The notes below the pieces were generated by a model. That model was not told the origin of the DNA. It worked only from the letters and a program-made list of their open reading frames with translations, and made no database searches. A stretch of DNA of 64,000 nt, taken from contig NZ_JACIEH010000001.1 in the NCBI RefSeq assembly GCF_014196745.1, positions 1,054,001 to 1,118,000 of the forward strand, in the 5' to 3' direction. Both the position numbers and the translations under genes were made by a program. This DNA is from Sphingomonas kyeonggiensis. GTDB lineage: Bacteria > Pseudomonadota > Alphaproteobacteria > Sphingomonadales > Sphingomonadaceae. Positions 1 to 9,410 of the stretch are shown here, one piece after another (position 1 is the stretch's first letter; each line of letters opens with the position of its first letter).

Positions 1-3000
1 AACTCGTCGCAGTTCCAAGCGCCTGCGCAAGGAACCACCGCCCCCTCCTGCACCAGTGTTGACACTACGGAACCGAGCGTAATGTCTCCTACAATGTATT
101 TGGCAACAGCGTCGATTGCGGCGGTCTGAGCGCTCCCGGTCAACTCGGAGAATTTACGTGCAACATATCCCGTTGCCGTATCACGCCCACTGCAATCCGG
201 GATACGACTCCCCGTAACGAAAACACATCCAGCTCGAAGTAATCCGCTCGGGTCGGCGAAATTAACCGGATCGTTCCCAACATAAGTGTATTGATTGAGG
301 CCGTCAGCATACCCAGCCGGGTCAGCTTGCATGAAGCGCCCTAGCGTCGGAGAGTAGACGCGCGCCTTGTAATAATACATTCCGAGCTCAGGTAGCCACA
401 TCTGACCAGTGTATTGAAATCTCCCGAAATTTCCGTCCGCGGGGACGCCATATTCATCGTAGGCGTTGGTCCCGTTGCGATTACCAGCGCAATCAGCCTG
501 AGCGATAACGGAGCCTCGCTCATCGTTGTGGAAAAATGTACTACCTGAGCAGTTCATCCCCCCCGTATCCGCGAAGACCGGCTCGTCTCGGCCAGCAAAC
601 ATATATCGCCGCGTCAGAAGCCCAGAGCCGTTATATTCTCCCACCAAGCGGTCGCCGTCGTAGAGAAACTGGCTCGTTCCCCCGGCGCTGGTGACCGAAA
701 AGATTCGGCCATATGGATCATATGTTAACGTCACGCCGCCGCTCTTCGAAATTAACTTGTTCTCAGCGTCATAGTTAAAGCTATTGCTGCCATCACTCGT
801 AAGGTTGCCTCTCAGATCGTAAACGAAACTTGCCGGCCCGGCTGCCACGATCTGGTTTAGGCTATTGACGGCATAGGCGCGATCAACATTGTAATGTCCG
901 ACATAAGCATAGGAATCATTATCGCGGCTCTGGCCGGATATCTGGCCGACAGGATTGTAATCAAAGGTCTGGTTGAGATTTCCGACACCACCTGCAAACG
1001 CCTGCCCTAGACTCGAAAGGCGCGAAATCGCGTTGTACCCGTAGCTGGTAGAACTGCCCGACCGGGTGACCCCGGAGCGTCGCCCCATCGTATCGTAAAC
1101 GATGCTCATAAAAGGCACTGTCCCGCTGCCGCTGCTCCACCATTTCAAAGCGCTCAGCCGGTTAATGCCGTCGTAATCGCTCGCGAAGTAGACACCGTCC
1201 GGATGGGTTATCCGCACCCGGTTGCCCGCAAGGTCATAAACGTAGCTCAGGGTTCGCGGACTACCGCTCATATCATTGCTGGTAGAGACTAGGCGGCCCA
1301 GAGCGTCGTAATTATTAGAAATTCCAATACCATTCGCCGAAGAGAATCGAGCATAGATTTGTTGGCCAAGCAAGTCATATCCGTAATACACATCCTCAAC
1401 AGATCCGTCCGCAACATGTTTACGAACTAATCTCCCTGCAAGATCGTATGTAAAGTCTATTCTCTTGCTCGAATCTGCGTAATATCCTCGGAGATATTTG
1501 CTGGCTATTTTTCCTGCATTGTTATAGACAATTTCTTCGAAATCGGAAGTGGAGCTGTTTCCGCCGCCGACCGCCCCGATAGGGAAACGCGTTTTTGTGA
1601 GCCGATCAAACCCGTCATATTCGTAGCTAGTCTTATTGCCTTCGCCATCGGTGACGCTCGAAACCAGTCCGTTTCCGGTATAGGCATTGATTAGGATGTC
1701 CGCTTGATCGACAGTGCCATAGCCTTCCTGTAATTTCGTAGTTCGGCCCGCTCCATCGTAGACTGTGCGCGAAATACGGTCAGGCCCAAAAGCGCCTGCA
1801 GCCGTAACGGCGCAGGCGCCCGGGGAAGTTCCCCAGGTTGCAATATTCATCCTCAGCGCGGCACAATCTAGCCTTCCCGTCGCATCATAGCTATATTGCG
1901 TAACCCGATACGTATTCGTACCGGCAGCGAAGCTATCGACAGTCTTGAAGCCATTCGCATCATAAGTCATGGCGAGTTGAGTGGCAGGTGTAAATGCCGC
2001 CCAATCGGCATCGGAGACTCCCCCCACTGTTCCCGTTTCGATGAGCGTCGCTTGGTCGCTGCTGTTGAACGCAAGCCTCTGCGCAGAGCGCGGCAGAGGG
2101 CCAGCACCATCAGGGTCGGCGGAGATCACGCCAATCTGATTGCGCGCCGCGTCGTAACGATAGCTTGTGGTATCTGCACTGCCGGGTAAGGCTCCATCGA
2201 CGGAAAGGAGGTCACCCGAACTATTATATAACATAGATTGCGTAGCGGTCAGGCTGCCGTCACCGGAGCCGTTGCTGACAGAGGTCGGCAGTAAATTGCC
2301 GTTATAAGCTATCGCAGTCTTCACTTCATCGGACCCACCAGCACAGTTGCTGGTAGTGCGACAGGCTGACACTTCGGTGAGCATCGACACACCTGAAATC
2401 GCAGAGTAGCTGAAGCGGGTCTGGCCACGCACGCCGCCGAGCACTGCGGCCGGCGCGGTGACCGACGTTAGCTGCCCGGTTGCCGGGTCGTAACTGTAGT
2501 CGGTCTGGTTGAGGCCGGCGTCCCTGGTCCAAATTGGACTGTTGCAAGTCACAACATTGCTGCAGGATGGAGCATAGTAGGCCCTGGTGACGATATCCGC
2601 GCCACCAACCGTCGGCTTGGCCTTCAGCGTGGTCGAGGTGACATTGCCACGGGCGTCATAGGCGTACTGAACCTTGTTGCCCTCGTGGTAGGTGACTTCG
2701 GTCAGGCGGCCGCTCGAGTCATGGTCGAACTGCGTGACAATGTTCCCGGACGCCAAGACCTGGGTGACCTTGCGCACCCGCGCCTTTGTGAGATCCGCCT
2801 CCACGATCTTCTGGTTCGAAAGCGCATCGGTAATGGTCGTAGTCGCTACCGAGCCCACCACTACTCGCGAATAATTGGTCGTCACGCCGTCGATCGTGAT
2901 CGACGAGACATAAGCCGGGGTGCCACTATAGCTGATAATGGTCGAATAGGACGCGGCACCTGGTCGCTGAATTCCCGTGAGTTGGGAGGTGGTCCCGGTG

Positions 3001-3863
3001 AAGCGCCAAGTACGGCCCGCAGGATCAGTGTAGTCTCCGTAGCCCTCCGCGGGATTCAAATAGGTGATAGTTGGCGGAGAAGCGGCGGGTTGATTGGTGT
3101 TAGAAAATGCCACCGACGCCCTGTAATACCATGGCGACTGCGGCGCGGAGTAATTTCCGGCGATATCCGTCTGGTACGCGACATTGAAACCATAGCCGGC
3201 TGAACTGGCGACGCTAGCAAGCCGATAATAGGAAATCCCTGCGGTGCAGCTCGGCCCGGCGCCGCTTGTACACTTCTGCACCCAGTCATATTTGATACTG
3301 AACTTCATTCCGTTGGGCTTAGTAATGCTTGTCGGAATGCTGCAGGAGATAGAATATCCGGAGCAAGCGTAACCCTGTACCGGATAGAACCCGCTCAACT
3401 TGCCAACGCCACGCGAGGTGAATTCAATTTTTGTCCCGTCGGAGGTGGTGTAGGTGTAACCCGCGCCTGTCCCTACCAGCGTCGAGCCATTTCCTGTTAG
3501 GGAAGTATATGTGTTGCCACTGATGGCAAATGGGTCTGCTACCTTTCCACGGAGAACATAGGCCGTTGTAACACCACCAACAGTCCGAAGCGCAACGCCG
3601 CCGGTCCACTCGTCGAACCACCCGGTACCGCTATTACGCGTACGAGTGAAGGCAACCTGTCCCTCGCCACTACCTATTGCCCCCTCAGTCAACGTAGTGA
3701 CGTAGCCGCCGCTGACGAAATCCACTCCGTTCTCGTCGACATCGACGTGCACAGGAGGCTCGGTTTGCGCTATAGCCTGAACCGGTTGGCCGGCACCAAG
3801 AATGGTCGATGCGCATAGCAGGCTGAGGCGTCGCGCGCGCGGCGTCAGAGTTGTGCGATTCAT
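1..3863 (-). CDS. Secreted RHS/YD-repeat protein, C-terminus cut by the window edge
   Basis: At least 1287 residues are open on the minus strand without a stop; the C-terminus lies outside the window. Residues 1-31 form a signal peptide (MNRTTLTPRARR, then a hydrophobic stretch ending PVQAIAQ). The body carries many YD repeats (YDARGN, YDATGRL, YDGAGR, YDLAGRLV, YDALGRL), and near residues 1100-1200 there is an RHS-associated core (FHNDERGSVIAQ, YDEYGVP, GRFQYTGQ, YYYKARVYSPTLGRF, YTYVGNDPVNFADPSG). Such proteins form a large beta-cage shell; the divergent tip after the core often holds a toxin or effector, and here that tip starts at about residue 1208 and is incomplete. GGAGAG lies just upstream: five bases before the second of two adjacent ATGs (3863) but only two before the first (3866), so 3863 is preferred. 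Base composition is lower in GC than the core genes to the right, suggesting acquisition. Confidence 0.9.
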   Translation of the reverse strand, partial: MNRTTLTPRARRLSLLCASTILGAGQPVQAIAQTEPPVHVDVDENGVDFVSGGYVTTLTEGAIGSGEGQVAFTRTRNSGTGWFDEWTGGVALRTVGGVTTAYVLRGKVADPFAISGNTYTSLTGNGSTLVGTGAGYTYTTSDGTKIEFTSRGVGKLSGFYPVQGYACSGYSISCSIPTSITKPNGMKFSIKYDWVQKCTSGAGPSCTAGISYYRLASVASSAGYGFNVAYQTDIAGNYSAPQSPWYYRASVAFSNTNQPAASPPTITYLNPAEGYGDYTDPAGRTWRFTGTTSQLTGIQRPGAASYSTIISYSGTPAYVSSITIDGVTTNYSRVVVGSVATTTITDALSNQKIVEADLTKARVRKVTQVLASGNIVTQFDHDSSGRLTEVTYHEGNKVQYAYDARGNVTSTTLKAKPTVGGADIVTRAYYAPSCSNVVTCNSPIWTRDAGLNQTDYSYDPATGQLTSVTAPAAVLGGVRGQTRFSYSAISGVSMLTEVSACRTTSNCAGGSDEVKTAIAYNGNLLPTSVSNGSGDGSLTATQSMLYNSSGDLLSVDGALPGSADTTSYRYDAARNQIGVISADPDGAGPLPRSAQRLAFNSSDQATLIETGTVGGVSDADWAAFTPATQLAMTYDANGFKTVDSFAAGTNTYRVTQYSYDATGRLDCAALRMNIATWGTSPGACAVTAAGAFGPDRISRTVYDGAGRTTKLQEGYGTVDQADILINAYTGNGLVSSVTDGEGNKTSYEYDGFDRLTKTRFPIGAVGGGNSSTSDFEEIVYNNAGKIASKYLRGYYADSSKRIDFTYDLAGRLVRKHVADGSVEDVYYGYDLLGQQIYARFSSANGIGISNNYDALGRLVSTSNDMSGSPRTLSYVYDLAGNRVRITHPDGVYFASDYDGINRLSALKWWSSGSGTVPFMSIVYDTMGRRSGVTRSGSSTSYGYNAISRLSSLGQAFAGGVGNLNQTFDYNPVGQISGQSRDNDSYAYVGHYNVDRAYAVNSLNQIVAAGPASFVYDLRGNLTSDGSNSFNYDAENKLISKSGGVTLTYDPYGRIFSVTSAGGTSQFLYDGDRLVGEYNGSGLLTRRYMFAGRDEPVFADTGGMNCSGSTFFHNDERGSVIAQADCAGNRNGTNAYDEYGVPADGNFGRFQYTGQMWLPELGMYYYKARVYSPTLGRFMQADPAGYADGLNQYTYVGNDPVNFADPSGLLRAGCVFVTGSRIPDCSGRDTATGYVARKFSELTGSAQTAAIDAVAKYIVGDITLGSVVSTLVQEGAVVPCAGAWNCDE

Positions 3864-3949
3864 CATCTCTCCAAGAAAATGTGCAGAATGATTAACCGGG
3901 CACTTTCTCATAGACCCAGCATTCGACATTCAGCAGGAACGGGTGCACG

Positions 3950-4171
3950 TCAGGGTGCGGGGTTAGGGGACCCGCTGACCTTGACGTTCTTGCGGTTGTT
4001 GGCCTTGTCGAGGGTATACTCGGTCTTCACCCCATTATTCACGGTGCCCGAGCGCTCCACCTTCACAAGGCGCCCTCTGGCGTCATAGGTGTAAGTTACT
4101 GTTTCATTAGCCGATGCGTTTGATGCGAAACCTACGCTCAAGGCGACCCCGCCGATCAGGATGCTACGCAT
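3950..4171 (-). CDS. Small secreted protein with a single YD repeat
   Basis: 73 residues starting MRSILIGGVALSVGF, a short signal peptide with likely cleavage after SNASA. The mature part is about 50 residues and is essentially one RHS-type YD unit (TYTYDARGRLVKVERSG) followed by a tail with LDKANNRKNVKV. An upstream in-frame extension to 4258 exists but lacks a signal-like start, so 4171 is chosen. It lies 86 bp upstream of the large RHS gene in the same orientation and is probably cotranscribed. The family is familiar in sphingomonads beside RHS genes but has no known function. It could be a chaperone-like or shell-completing partner, or a relic of a longer RHS gene. The intact signal peptide argues for a real gene. 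Confidence 0.75.
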   Translation of the reverse strand: MRSILIGGVALSVGFASNASANETVTYTYDARGRLVKVERSGTVNNGVKTEYTLDKANNRKNVKVSGSPNPAP

Positions 4172-4741
4172 ATGCCCCCTTCGCGACGGTGCGTTGAATC
4201 CCCGTCGTTCTTTTGTATCATGCTCAGTTCTACGAAATCCCAAAGGTGGAGATTGCACCAGAACGAAGGCAAGCCGGCTTCGCGCTCAGGACAGATCAAC
4301 CTGGCAGAAGGTGGATTGTGCAGCCAGGCATGATGGCCTCCCGCCAGCCAGCGCAGCGGGTGGTGATCTAGATGTTCCTCGGGGAGGTGAGCATAGCATT
4401 GCCGGGCTGTTCGTAAGCAGAGCGGCGACAAAAGGGTGCGGAAGCAGCCCATCACTACTTCGCCCAGTGGGCGTCTGCTTTCTTGATGTGGACGCCTCAA
4501 AGCTGACAGTCCGGTAGCGGCCCAGAAGCGGCTGGGCGGCTTTCATCACAACATGCCGTCGGCAAAGCGACCTGAGTGCAATCGACTTGCGCACAGACTT
4601 TCTGCGGCCTAAACTTATGGTGCTTCGGAGTTTTATATGCGCTGCGTCGAAGACATCCCCGAAGGCTGACTATAGGCCGAAGCTCAGGTTCAGCGGTGCC
4701 CCGTTGCGTGAGAAATATAGATGTTTCCTGCACGAGATTGG
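4172..4741. other. 570-bp gap without a supported gene
   Basis: Several short overlapping reading frames cross this stretch on both strands, but none has a convincing start, ribosome site, hydrophobic leader or recognisable motif. Composition is mixed, as in the neighbouring accessory DNA. It probably consists of degraded mobile or RHS-associated sequence. No terminator or repeat was seen. Confidence 0.4.
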
Positions 4742-5305
4742 TCACAATCTGCCGAAAGTTCGGTCAAAGCTATAGCGATCCCAGCCGGCAACGCGCCGCT
4801 CGACATTCGGATAGTCACGCATCACACGACGGACTTCGTCAGACGAACAACCGATGCGCCAGGCTGCTTCGCCTGTCGCCACGTGGCGCTTGGCAATGTT
4901 AAGCACGTGAATCCGCTGGGCGAATCGAGCCGTGCCTGCTTTTTCAAGGACGAGTTCTCCGGCTTCCTCGATCGGCGCCACCTGCGTCCACGTCATATTG
5001 AGCACCTCGGCGGCGTCGCAGTGCGTGAACTCAGCAGAAAAGCGGAAATTGGGATAGTTCGCTTCATCGAACGACGAACACGAGAAGCTGCGCAGGGTCA
5101 CGGGATCAACTAGTAGTCTGCGCGTGAGCTTTGCTGAGACGCCGGCCCAACTCGGCACCGTCCGATCAAATATGGCTGCCAAGACGGGGCCCCATTGCTT
5201 GGTCGCTCCTACGGAAATGCGCATCGCAGCCGCCAGTGGAAGTACGGCGGGAGGCGGAAGTTTGACCTGGGTCGCGACCTCTATCTCCGCGAAGAAGTTG
5301 TCCAC
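4742..5305 (-). CDS. Hypothetical protein with HTH-like C-terminus, possibly N-terminally truncated
   Basis: 187 residues from a GTG start with no clear ribosome site. No family is firmly recognised. The last 60 residues read like a helical DNA-binding segment (RIHVLNIAKRHVATGEAAWR, then IGCSSDEVRRVMRDY), similar in feel to the C-terminal helices of transposition accessory proteins, but this is only an impression. Directly upstream, on the other strand, lies an RHS relic, and an in-frame stop sits about 20 bases before the start, so the original N-terminus may have been lost in a rearrangement. It could also be a chance open frame in decayed DNA. Confidence 0.4.
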   Translation of the reverse strand: MDNFFAEIEVATQVKLPPPAVLPLAAAMRISVGATKQWGPVLAAIFDRTVPSWAGVSAKLTRRLLVDPVTLRSFSCSSFDEANYPNFRFSAEFTHCDAAEVLNMTWTQVAPIEEAGELVLEKAGTARFAQRIHVLNIAKRHVATGEAAWRIGCSSDEVRRVMRDYPNVERRVAGWDRYSFDRTFGRL

Positions 5306-5316
5306 GCTGGCCCCGG

Positions 5317-5400
5317 GGGTTCGGAACTAACTATGGCTATGACGGCGTCTCGCGGCTGACGAGCTACAAGGATAACTATTCTTCAAGCGCGGCGATCGGG
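5317..5400 (+). pseudogene. RHS/YD-repeat relic
   Basis: About 28 codons on the plus strand read GFGTNYGYDGVSRLTSYKDN and then YSSSAAIG, a textbook RHS YD unit (compare the YGYD..SRL pattern in the large gene at the left edge). No start codon or ribosome site precedes it, and beyond 5400 the frame runs into sequence antisense to the next gene. It is on the opposite strand to the intact RHS gene. It is best read as the remnant of a second RHS gene destroyed by rearrangement. Confidence 0.6.
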
Positions 5401-5457
5401 ATTGTGTGGATGGACAAGCGGATGGTTCGATCCAGGCTATCGACCATTAGTGGCTGC

Positions 5458-5988
5458 CTAGTGCCCGATGCCGGATTCCCCGCCGAATATTCGACGATGA
5501 AGCGCGTTTTCCTTTGCTCTTTCATCCTCGGCAATGCGTTGGCAAAGCGGGGTTTCGGCCGCTGCACTGTCCCAGCACCCGTGGCGCATACCGAGATCGG
5601 TTGCCTTGCGCCGGATTTCTATCCTGCCCAACGCATAGTCCTTCTGCTTGTCATCGAGCTGGAGCAGCGCCGCTCCGACGGCGTCATGTGCCGCAAAGGA
5701 GAGGATCGCGGTGCCCCCGAGTGCCAGCAGAAGTCCAAAAAAGGTGGCGGCTTTCCGGCGTTGATCATTGGGAATGATCACCAGGCGATGAATGGATTTG
5801 GCGGCGAAGCCGCCGATCACTGCGAATTTGAGGATAAGCAGCCACGGGCTCTCGGTAAGGCGCTGCGCGAACTCCACCGCGGACAGGAGCAATACGAACT
5901 CGGCGGCAGAAAATGCCATCGAAGGAAATCGCTGGAAAACGGTCTCCATGAAAGCGTCGCTGAGAATCCCGTTCGGCTGCGTGTTCAT
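5458..5988 (-). CDS. Small membrane protein, unknown function
   Basis: 176 residues. Hydrophobic segments lie at about 28-42, 49-66 and 80-100 (LLILKFAVIGGFAAK; AATFFGLLLALGGTAILSF), followed by a charged tail of about 75 residues rich in Arg, Glu and Asp. Weak ribosome site GGAAG eight bases before ATG. It is on the same strand as, and 159 bp downstream of, the nuclease-like gene starting at 8133, so it could be the third gene of that cluster. No family is recognised; the layout (membrane hairpins plus soluble tail) resembles membrane components of defence modules, but that is inference from context. Confidence 0.55.
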   Translation of the reverse strand: MNTQPNGILSDAFMETVFQRFPSMAFSAAEFVLLLSAVEFAQRLTESPWLLILKFAVIGGFAAKSIHRLVIIPNDQRRKAATFFGLLLALGGTAILSFAAHDAVGAALLQLDDKQKDYALGRIEIRRKATDLGMRHGCWDSAAAETPLCQRIAEDERAKENALHRRIFGGESGIGH

Positions 5989-6147
5989 TGTTCGGACTTC
6001 CCGGAATTGGCGCTGGAGAGGGGCCCTGCGGCATTCTGATTGGTCGCCGCAGGGCAGAAGGGAGAGCGGTTCCGAGCGGGTTCGTGGAAGCTCGACTGGT
6101 GCTCGAGATGCTCGGTTCCGACGCGCGTGCCATCCGTGCCGCCCGAT

Positions 6148-8133
6148 CTAGCGAGCCTCACTTCGCGGCGTGACCGCGAGCTCTACTTCGACGGTGGGTA
6201 ACTCGAGAAGGCGCCGGGGCAGGGAGCCCGGTCTGCCTTCGGCCTTTTCGACGAGTTCCGCGTAAGGGTCCCCGGTTCGCAGTGCGAGGGCATCGTAGGT
6301 CAGCCAGTCGGCCAGTGATCGTGACGCCGTGGCCACCACCTCGCGCGCCAGCGAATGGCCGGAAGCTTCATGGCGGGAGAGATCGGCTACGAGTTGGGTG
6401 GGTATCACCGGCACGCCGCGTCCGCCGAACGCCGGGCCGTGGAAGAAGTACATACTCGATCCCGTCTGTGCGAGGAGCGCGTCGACCTGCTCTTTCTCGA
6501 TCCGAAACGAGGCATGCCATTTCGGTTGATCGGCAGCGGCATGATCGCGGTAAAGGCGCTTCGCCTGGACCAGCGTCACTCGCCGACCCAGAGAGGTGCC
6601 GTTCAGAACGGGATTCACAATCAGGCAGAGATCGGCCGAGAATTTCTTCACGCCCTTGATGCCTTTGCTGCCCTCCTCGGCGCGATCGACGTTACGATAG
6701 CGCATGGTCGCCGAGGCGCGGTAGGGCGCCGCGGTGGCACGCGCGAGGGCGTCCAGCGCCTGGTCCAGATCGGCGAAGCGCATCGCCAGCGCTCCGAATA
6801 GCGACGCGAGGAGACGATCTTCACCTTCGTCGCCATGATTTTCATATTCGAGCGCGAACCGCAGTTCCTCGCGGCGGATCGTGGTTTCGATCAGCTCTTC
6901 TACCGCGCGGTCGCCGAGCCAGGTCCGTGCCGGCTCTGCGGTTGCCTCACCGCGCAGCTCGAGCGCCGCGAGACTCTGCACGAGGCCAAAGCTGGCGGGT
7001 ATTGGCGCGACGCTCAGCCGATCCCCTAACTTGGCTGCCCGGACAGCGCGTGCGGCAGATTGTACGGGCCGGTGCTGATGCTCCTCAAGCTCGATCAGCG
7101 TGTATCGATCTTCACCTTGGGCAAGCGCGGTTGCTGCGTAGTGGGCGAGATCCGTCCCGCGACCTTCCGCTCTCCACAGGAGCGCTTCGATCGTCGCCTG
7201 GCGCAAGGGGGCGTTATCACCGACGGCTTCAACGAGCCGGTCAACATATGCCGTACGGGTCTCGGCCGGACGGACGAGCACGCCTTGCTGTTCCCAATCC
7301 GGCACGATCAGTTCCAGCAGTATTGCGGCGACCAGGCGTTCCTGTGTCCGGGGCTCGATCTGGGTCGCCAGCTCGTAGACGTAGGGAGCGGCACGTGCGC
7401 CGTCGGCGTTCAAGGGAGCTCGCTCGAATACGGCGAGCCGGGCGGCATAATCAGGCCGGGCTCTAAGAATGGCCTGCAGGACTGCCCATGGCGACCAGAT
7501 CAGGCCCCGACCGATCGCCGCGAAAAGCGGCGAGACGATCGAAGTGTCCGGATGTGGGGGACGTAGCCACGCGTCAAGGGCGTCGACAAGCAAGCGCGCA
7601 CGGCTTTGGGTGTCGATCGGAACCTTTGCCAGAACTTCCAGGAGGTTCCCTGCATATATGCTTTTCGAAGCGATGGCTCTGGCCAGGTCGTTGATGAACA
7701 GATCTTCCCGGACCAATTGCGGAAACGGCATGAAAATCCGTCGGAAACTGTGCTCGTGAAGGGCCGAATGGCTCAATTGAGGTAGATACCTGCCCCAATG
7801 TCGGCCGACATGATCCTTGATCGCGGTTCCGATAGCATCGGCCTGCGTGCCGGCATGTTTCAGCCTCTCCGCCTCTCCGAGCAATTTCAAGACGACTTCT
7901 ACGTCCAGATGTCTCTCGGCTGCCAGGTCGTCCAGTGCGGTGATCGCCAAGGCTAGGTCGTCTTCATCGAGACGCCCGTTCTCGGCAAGGTCGATGACGC
8001 GGCGTGGCCGCATCGCGACTGGATTCCAGCCTCTGTCCCGCGTCGGCAAAAGTGTTGCGATCACGTCGAGCAGGATATCGAGCGGCTGATCCGCTGCTTC
8101 TGTGTCGGTCTCGTCGTCAGGCGTTTGTGGCAT
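6148..8133 (-). CDS. Large protein with PD-(D/E)XK-like nuclease C-terminus
   Basis: 661 residues. The first 480 or so are mostly alpha-helical and rich in Ala, Leu, Arg and Glu, with no ATPase or helicase motif. Residues 490-570 look like a restriction-endonuclease fold of the Mrr type: an acidic residue in FSADLCLIV (Asp501), then a strand with QAK (VTLVQAKRLY, Gln523 and Lys525), matching the D...QxK pattern of such nucleases. A GGRGVPVIP stretch follows. It lies 112 bp downstream of an HNH endonuclease gene on the same strand, which favours a restriction or anti-phage role. The nuclease call rests on motif spacing only; a structure prediction would settle it. The helical N-terminus might sense or bind a partner. 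Confidence 0.6.
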   Translation of the reverse strand: MPQTPDDETDTEAADQPLDILLDVIATLLPTRDRGWNPVAMRPRRVIDLAENGRLDEDDLALAITALDDLAAERHLDVEVVLKLLGEAERLKHAGTQADAIGTAIKDHVGRHWGRYLPQLSHSALHEHSFRRIFMPFPQLVREDLFINDLARAIASKSIYAGNLLEVLAKVPIDTQSRARLLVDALDAWLRPPHPDTSIVSPLFAAIGRGLIWSPWAVLQAILRARPDYAARLAVFERAPLNADGARAAPYVYELATQIEPRTQERLVAAILLELIVPDWEQQGVLVRPAETRTAYVDRLVEAVGDNAPLRQATIEALLWRAEGRGTDLAHYAATALAQGEDRYTLIELEEHQHRPVQSAARAVRAAKLGDRLSVAPIPASFGLVQSLAALELRGEATAEPARTWLGDRAVEELIETTIRREELRFALEYENHGDEGEDRLLASLFGALAMRFADLDQALDALARATAAPYRASATMRYRNVDRAEEGSKGIKGVKKFSADLCLIVNPVLNGTSLGRRVTLVQAKRLYRDHAAADQPKWHASFRIEKEQVDALLAQTGSSMYFFHGPAFGGRGVPVIPTQLVADLSRHEASGHSLAREVVATASRSLADWLTYDALALRTGDPYAELVEKAEGRPGSLPRRLLELPTVEVELAVTPRSEAR

Positions 8134-8245
8134 GTCCGGCTTTCGCTGTCAGAGTTGCGGCGGGGGTTTGGAGCGCACGTCCGCGCCAAGGGAAGGATTG
8201 ACGGGTTCAGCGCTGAGGGGCGCGGAGGCTCGAACGCGCGGGCAG

Positions 8246-9349
8246 TTATTGGCTCAGGGCCCAGCGGCGGCGATGCTGGGCGAGATAGCGACGTTGTGCG
8301 GCGCCCGGCGGCTTGCTGAGGGGGCGGGGCAGGGCGAACAGGCGTCGGTCCTGCTTCGACAGCTGGCCTGAAACGATCATCGCGCCGGCATCGTCGAAGG
8401 AGATCAGCCCGCGATCGAAGAGTGCATCCAGATCGGCGGTGAGAAACAGGCCGTTGGCTGGATCCAGGCGCTCCGCATCGTCGCTGTCGGACCAAGCCTT
8501 GATGTGCGACGCCCGCAATACCGCCGATTGCGTGCATCTGGAAACCGCACAACGTTCATCCCAACGGGCCGCGACGGCGGCGCGGAAGCCACCCTGGCCA
8601 AGGCGCGCATCGATGAGTCTCTTTCGCACGGTCGCCTTGCGGTTGGCGAGCTTAGAAAGGTCGCTGGCCAATCCATCTGAATCCGGCCCGGCGATTTCCG
8701 CCCGGATTCTGTGCCAGGCCATCGAGCGCTGGCCCGTCGGCACGAAGTCCATCATCTGCAAGCCCCGGGCCTCGTTGATGAGCGTATGGCCACCGAACAT
8801 GGTGAGCAGCTTCTCCTTGCCGCGGAGCGCCTGGGGATCGAGCGGAGCCGGCTGGTCGAGCCAAAGAAATGTTTCGGCCGGACAGCGCCAGTTCGGGATC
8901 CACGCCAAGTCGGTCTGCCAGGCGCGGTCGAAGGCGCGACGGTCTTCCTCGAACCGCTCGCGCACCAACGACACCGCCCAGGCGTCCGCGCTGAACCGAT
9001 CGAGGCCGAGTTTCTCGACCAGCCTGATCCGTTCGGGTTTGTCGCTATCCTCCATCATCGCCGTAGCGTTGCCCGCCACGCCGACCAGTTCCTGAACGCG
9101 GTCGTGCGACGCGTACATGAACACGAATACGCGGCCCGCATTCTCCGCCACTGGCGCAGAGCCGACCCCTTCGGTGTGGAAGACCCGCTGGTTCACGCCA
9201 TCCTCGCTGAACGCCAGCGCCGGAGAAGCATTCCATTCCTCATGGCCGAAGCCATTCTTCTTCGGAAAGCCGGAATAGGCGCGGACGCCGGAAGGGGTGC
9301 GATAGCCGTTTCGGTTCCATAGGATGGGCTTGGCGATAAAGAGTGGCAT
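8246..9349 (-). CDS. HNH endonuclease with extra N-terminal domain
   Basis: 367 residues. The C-terminal 105 residues form an HNH module: Cys pair in ERCAVSRCT, ASHIKAW (His282), PANGLFL (Asn299) and ALFDRGLISFDD, the arrangement seen in HNH domains fused to modification-sensing domains of restriction-like proteins. The N-terminal 150 residues (starting MPLFIAKPILWNRNGY, with FGHEEWNASPALAF and FVFMYASHDRVQELVG) form a separate domain that I do not recognise; it may bind nucleic acid. Start chosen at 9349, where GGAG lies seven bases upstream; a longer frame to 9484 lacks this. It probably acts on modified or foreign DNA; the target is unknown. Confidence 0.75.
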   Translation of the reverse strand: MPLFIAKPILWNRNGYRTPSGVRAYSGFPKKNGFGHEEWNASPALAFSEDGVNQRVFHTEGVGSAPVAENAGRVFVFMYASHDRVQELVGVAGNATAMMEDSDKPERIRLVEKLGLDRFSADAWAVSLVRERFEEDRRAFDRAWQTDLAWIPNWRCPAETFLWLDQPAPLDPQALRGKEKLLTMFGGHTLINEARGLQMMDFVPTGQRSMAWHRIRAEIAGPDSDGLASDLSKLANRKATVRKRLIDARLGQGGFRAAVAARWDERCAVSRCTQSAVLRASHIKAWSDSDDAERLDPANGLFLTADLDALFDRGLISFDDAGAMIVSGQLSKQDRRLFALPRPLSKPPGAAQRRYLAQHRRRWALSQ

Positions 9350-9410
9350 GTGGATCTCCGGATCGGGAATGTGGCGGGCTGCCAGGGAGCACGAAAAGAC
9401 GTCTCCGGCT

